Assembly: GCA_024280115.1 (NCBI GenBank)
Contig: JAJRQT010000202.1
Coordinates: 86,775-150,774, forward strand
Length of the DNA: 64,000 nt
From: Bacteroidota bacterium
GTDB taxonomy: Bacteria; Bacteroidota; Bacteroidia; Cytophagales; Cyclobacteriaceae
Direction: 5' to 3'
This document shows positions 62,582-64,000 of the stretch, piece after piece; the stretch's first letter is position 1; each line of letters opens with the position of its first letter. A program made the translations under genes and the position numbers. The notes beneath the pieces are model-generated. The model was not told the DNA's origin and made no database searches. It was given only the letters and a program-made list of their open reading frames with translations.

Positions 62582-64000
62582 ATGAGACTTACTCACCATA
62601 TTTTACTCGTTCTGATGTTATTTTTTTCATTATTCGTTTATGGTGATGGACAAAAAGAATTCAGTAATGTTGTCATCAGTATCGGCAAAGAAGCAAATGA
62701 CATTGAAAAAAGAGTTGCAACATTGCTAAATGACCGGTTATCTGAAAAAAGCCAACTTGATATTCACATTGAGCAGGAATCAGATAGCTCAAATGCTGAT
62801 GGGCTTCTGATTCTTTTGGGAAGGCCTGAACATCATAAGGATATTGAGAACCAATTTGTTAAGCACCGAATTCCTCAACTTACAGAGCTGACACCGGGGC
62901 CGGAGGGTTTTCTTTTGCGCTGGACGGGAGATCATCAACTTTTGGTTGTCGGCATTGATGATCGAGCTTGTCTTTATGCAGTTGGAGAGCTATTAAGACA
63001 GATAAAATTTGATAAAAAATCCATAAGAATTCCAGAAAACTTAAACATTCGCACTGCTCCAGCATTTGAAATCCGTGGCACACAATATGGTCAGAGTCAT
63101 GTGGCTAAAAGGTTGGCACATGTAAGGGATTGGACAGAGGAGGAAACACAACGAGCAATCCTCGATTACGCATTGGCAGGGGCAAATATTTTCAGTACAC
63201 AAGCCGGTCCCATGTTTGACTTTATTAAATCTTATGGGTTAATGACAAAAGGAGGTTTTGGTGCTAATACTGCCGGTGCATCCGTGCCCGAAGAATGGAA
63301 TGCTTCAGAATCAATAGGCAGAACAGGATATGTTTGTTTGTCAGTTCCCAAGGCCAGAAAGTATATGCTAAATAAATGCGATCAATATTTTAAAAACAGT
63401 CCCTCATTCGATATTATCAGTTTTCATGGAGGAGATGGTGGCGGTTGTGAATGTGATCGTTGTGATCCCTATGGTATGACATTTATTACACTGGTAGAAG
63501 AAATGGCGGAAATTATCCATAGCTATCATCCTGATACACGCATACTTTTTACCAATCAAAAATTTGACAACGATGACGATAATGCCATTTTTAAATATTT
63601 GCAGGAAAAACCGAGAGACTGGCTGTGGGCTTGGGGATACGGGCCCGGTTCGGATGCCACCACCTGGCAGCCGGGACACAGGCAAACTCATCGCATGGAT
63701 TTATTCAAATATCCGGGATTTGGACCATATGGATTATATCCTAAAGAAATCATTCGCCAAATGCCACCGAGACATGCCTTGATTTATTCTAGTGAGATTA
63801 CACATTGGAAATATGCCCAGCACGCTTATATACAAATGTATCCCCGCGCCGATCGAAATGGAGATCTGCCTCCTCATTGGAGTCATGAAATATATGAAAG
63901 ACGACCTGATCAATACCTGACGATGGTTTACAATCGCCTTACATTTTATGCCTGGCCAAGAAATTATCATCGTATTTTCAATGATCTGATGCGCTATGGC
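62582..64000 (+). CDS. Secreted glycoside-hydrolase-like protein, 3'-truncated
   Basis: The frame is open from the ATG at 62582 to the right edge (473 codons, no stop), so the C-terminus is outside the window. Signal peptide RLTHHILLVLMLFFSLFVYG. Residues about 25-150 look like the small alpha/beta domain that precedes GH20/GH67-type catalytic barrels (DGLLILLGRPEHH, GFLLRWTGDHQLLVVGIDDR, ACLYAVGELLRQI). The following part has FEIRGTQYGQ, ISFHGGDGGGCECDRCDPYG with three clustered Cys, and WLWAWGYGPGSD. It is probably a carbohydrate-active hydrolase of the alpha-glucuronidase/hexosaminidase-like kind; the family is not certain. Neighbours fit glycan breakdown. Confidence 0.75.
   Translation, partial: MRLTHHILLVLMLFFSLFVYGDGQKEFSNVVISIGKEANDIEKRVATLLNDRLSEKSQLDIHIEQESDSSNADGLLILLGRPEHHKDIENQFVKHRIPQLTELTPGPEGFLLRWTGDHQLLVVGIDDRACLYAVGELLRQIKFDKKSIRIPENLNIRTAPAFEIRGTQYGQSHVAKRLAHVRDWTEEETQRAILDYALAGANIFSTQAGPMFDFIKSYGLMTKGGFGANTAGASVPEEWNASESIGRTGYVCLSVPKARKYMLNKCDQYFKNSPSFDIISFHGGDGGGCECDRCDPYGMTFITLVEEMAEIIHSYHPDTRILFTNQKFDNDDDNAIFKYLQEKPRDWLWAWGYGPGSDATTWQPGHRQTHRMDLFKYPGFGPYGLYPKEIIRQMPPRHALIYSSEITHWKYAQHAYIQMYPRADRNGDLPPHWSHEIYERRPDQYLTMVYNRLTFYAWPRNYHRIFNDLMRYG

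Overview
The window comes from a low-GC member of the Bacteroidota, most likely a marine or free-living cytophagale. The signs are an 854-residue secreted protein ending in a gliding-motility/type IX secretion C-terminal domain, a two-component-propeller (Reg_prop/Y_Y_Y) sensor kinase, a DUF2911 protein, TAnnTTTG -7 promoter elements close to several genes, few Shine-Dalgarno sequences, and a rich set of sulfatase, deacetylase and polysaccharide-lyase genes. I saw no rRNA, tRNA, CRISPR array, transposase or phage genes.

Layout. 0-8 kb: the 3' part of a GlgX-type glycogen debranching enzyme, then two large sensor histidine kinases (propeller type on the minus strand, TPR type on the plus strand), with a 57-residue lipoprotein gene between them. 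8-18 kb: housekeeping genes (metG, deoC, acylphosphatase, rlmD) plus a T9SS-exported multidomain adhesin-like protein and a DUF2911/TPR protein. 19-20 kb: a PA14 + polysaccharide lyase lipoprotein. 20.7-45.6 kb: a long single-strand (minus) exopolysaccharide (EPS) locus. It holds a FAD oxidoreductase, a GT-C transferase, several glycosyltransferases, Wzx and Wzy, a CapK-like ligase, a heparinase II/III protein, an acyltransferase, a DUF354 protein, an AlgD-like GDP-mannose dehydrogenase, an initiating sugar phosphotransferase broken by an in-frame stop, a Wzc-like tyrosine autokinase, and at the downstream end a Dlt-like cassette (SGNH protein, formyltransferase, adenylation enzyme, acyl carrier protein, MBOAT). 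A UbiA-family prenyltransferase is divergent from it at 46 kb. 47-50 kb: a 22-bp-periodic repeat array, two tandem CotH-like paralogues and a RidA-like protein. 50-64 kb: another TPR kinase, a sulfatase with HEAT repeats, purU, a PAS protein with a dimerisation/phosphoacceptor helix but no ATPase domain, a PIG-L deacetylase, an MFS transporter, a NicO-like metal permease, and the 5' part of a secreted glycosidase-like gene running off the end.

How the parts fit. The EPS locus looks like a Wzx/Wzy-dependent pathway for a uronate-containing polymer (AlgD-like enzyme, lyases nearby). Its decoration probably includes O-acetylation and a carrier-protein-bound acyl or aminoacyl group, possibly N-formylated, transferred across the membrane by the MBOAT/SGNH pair. 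That cassette, the 22-bp repeat array at 47.3 kb and the CotH-like pair are the least ordinary parts of the window. No outer-membrane exporter (Wza) is visible, and the initiating transferase is interrupted, so the polymer may depend on genes elsewhere or the locus may be decaying in this strain.
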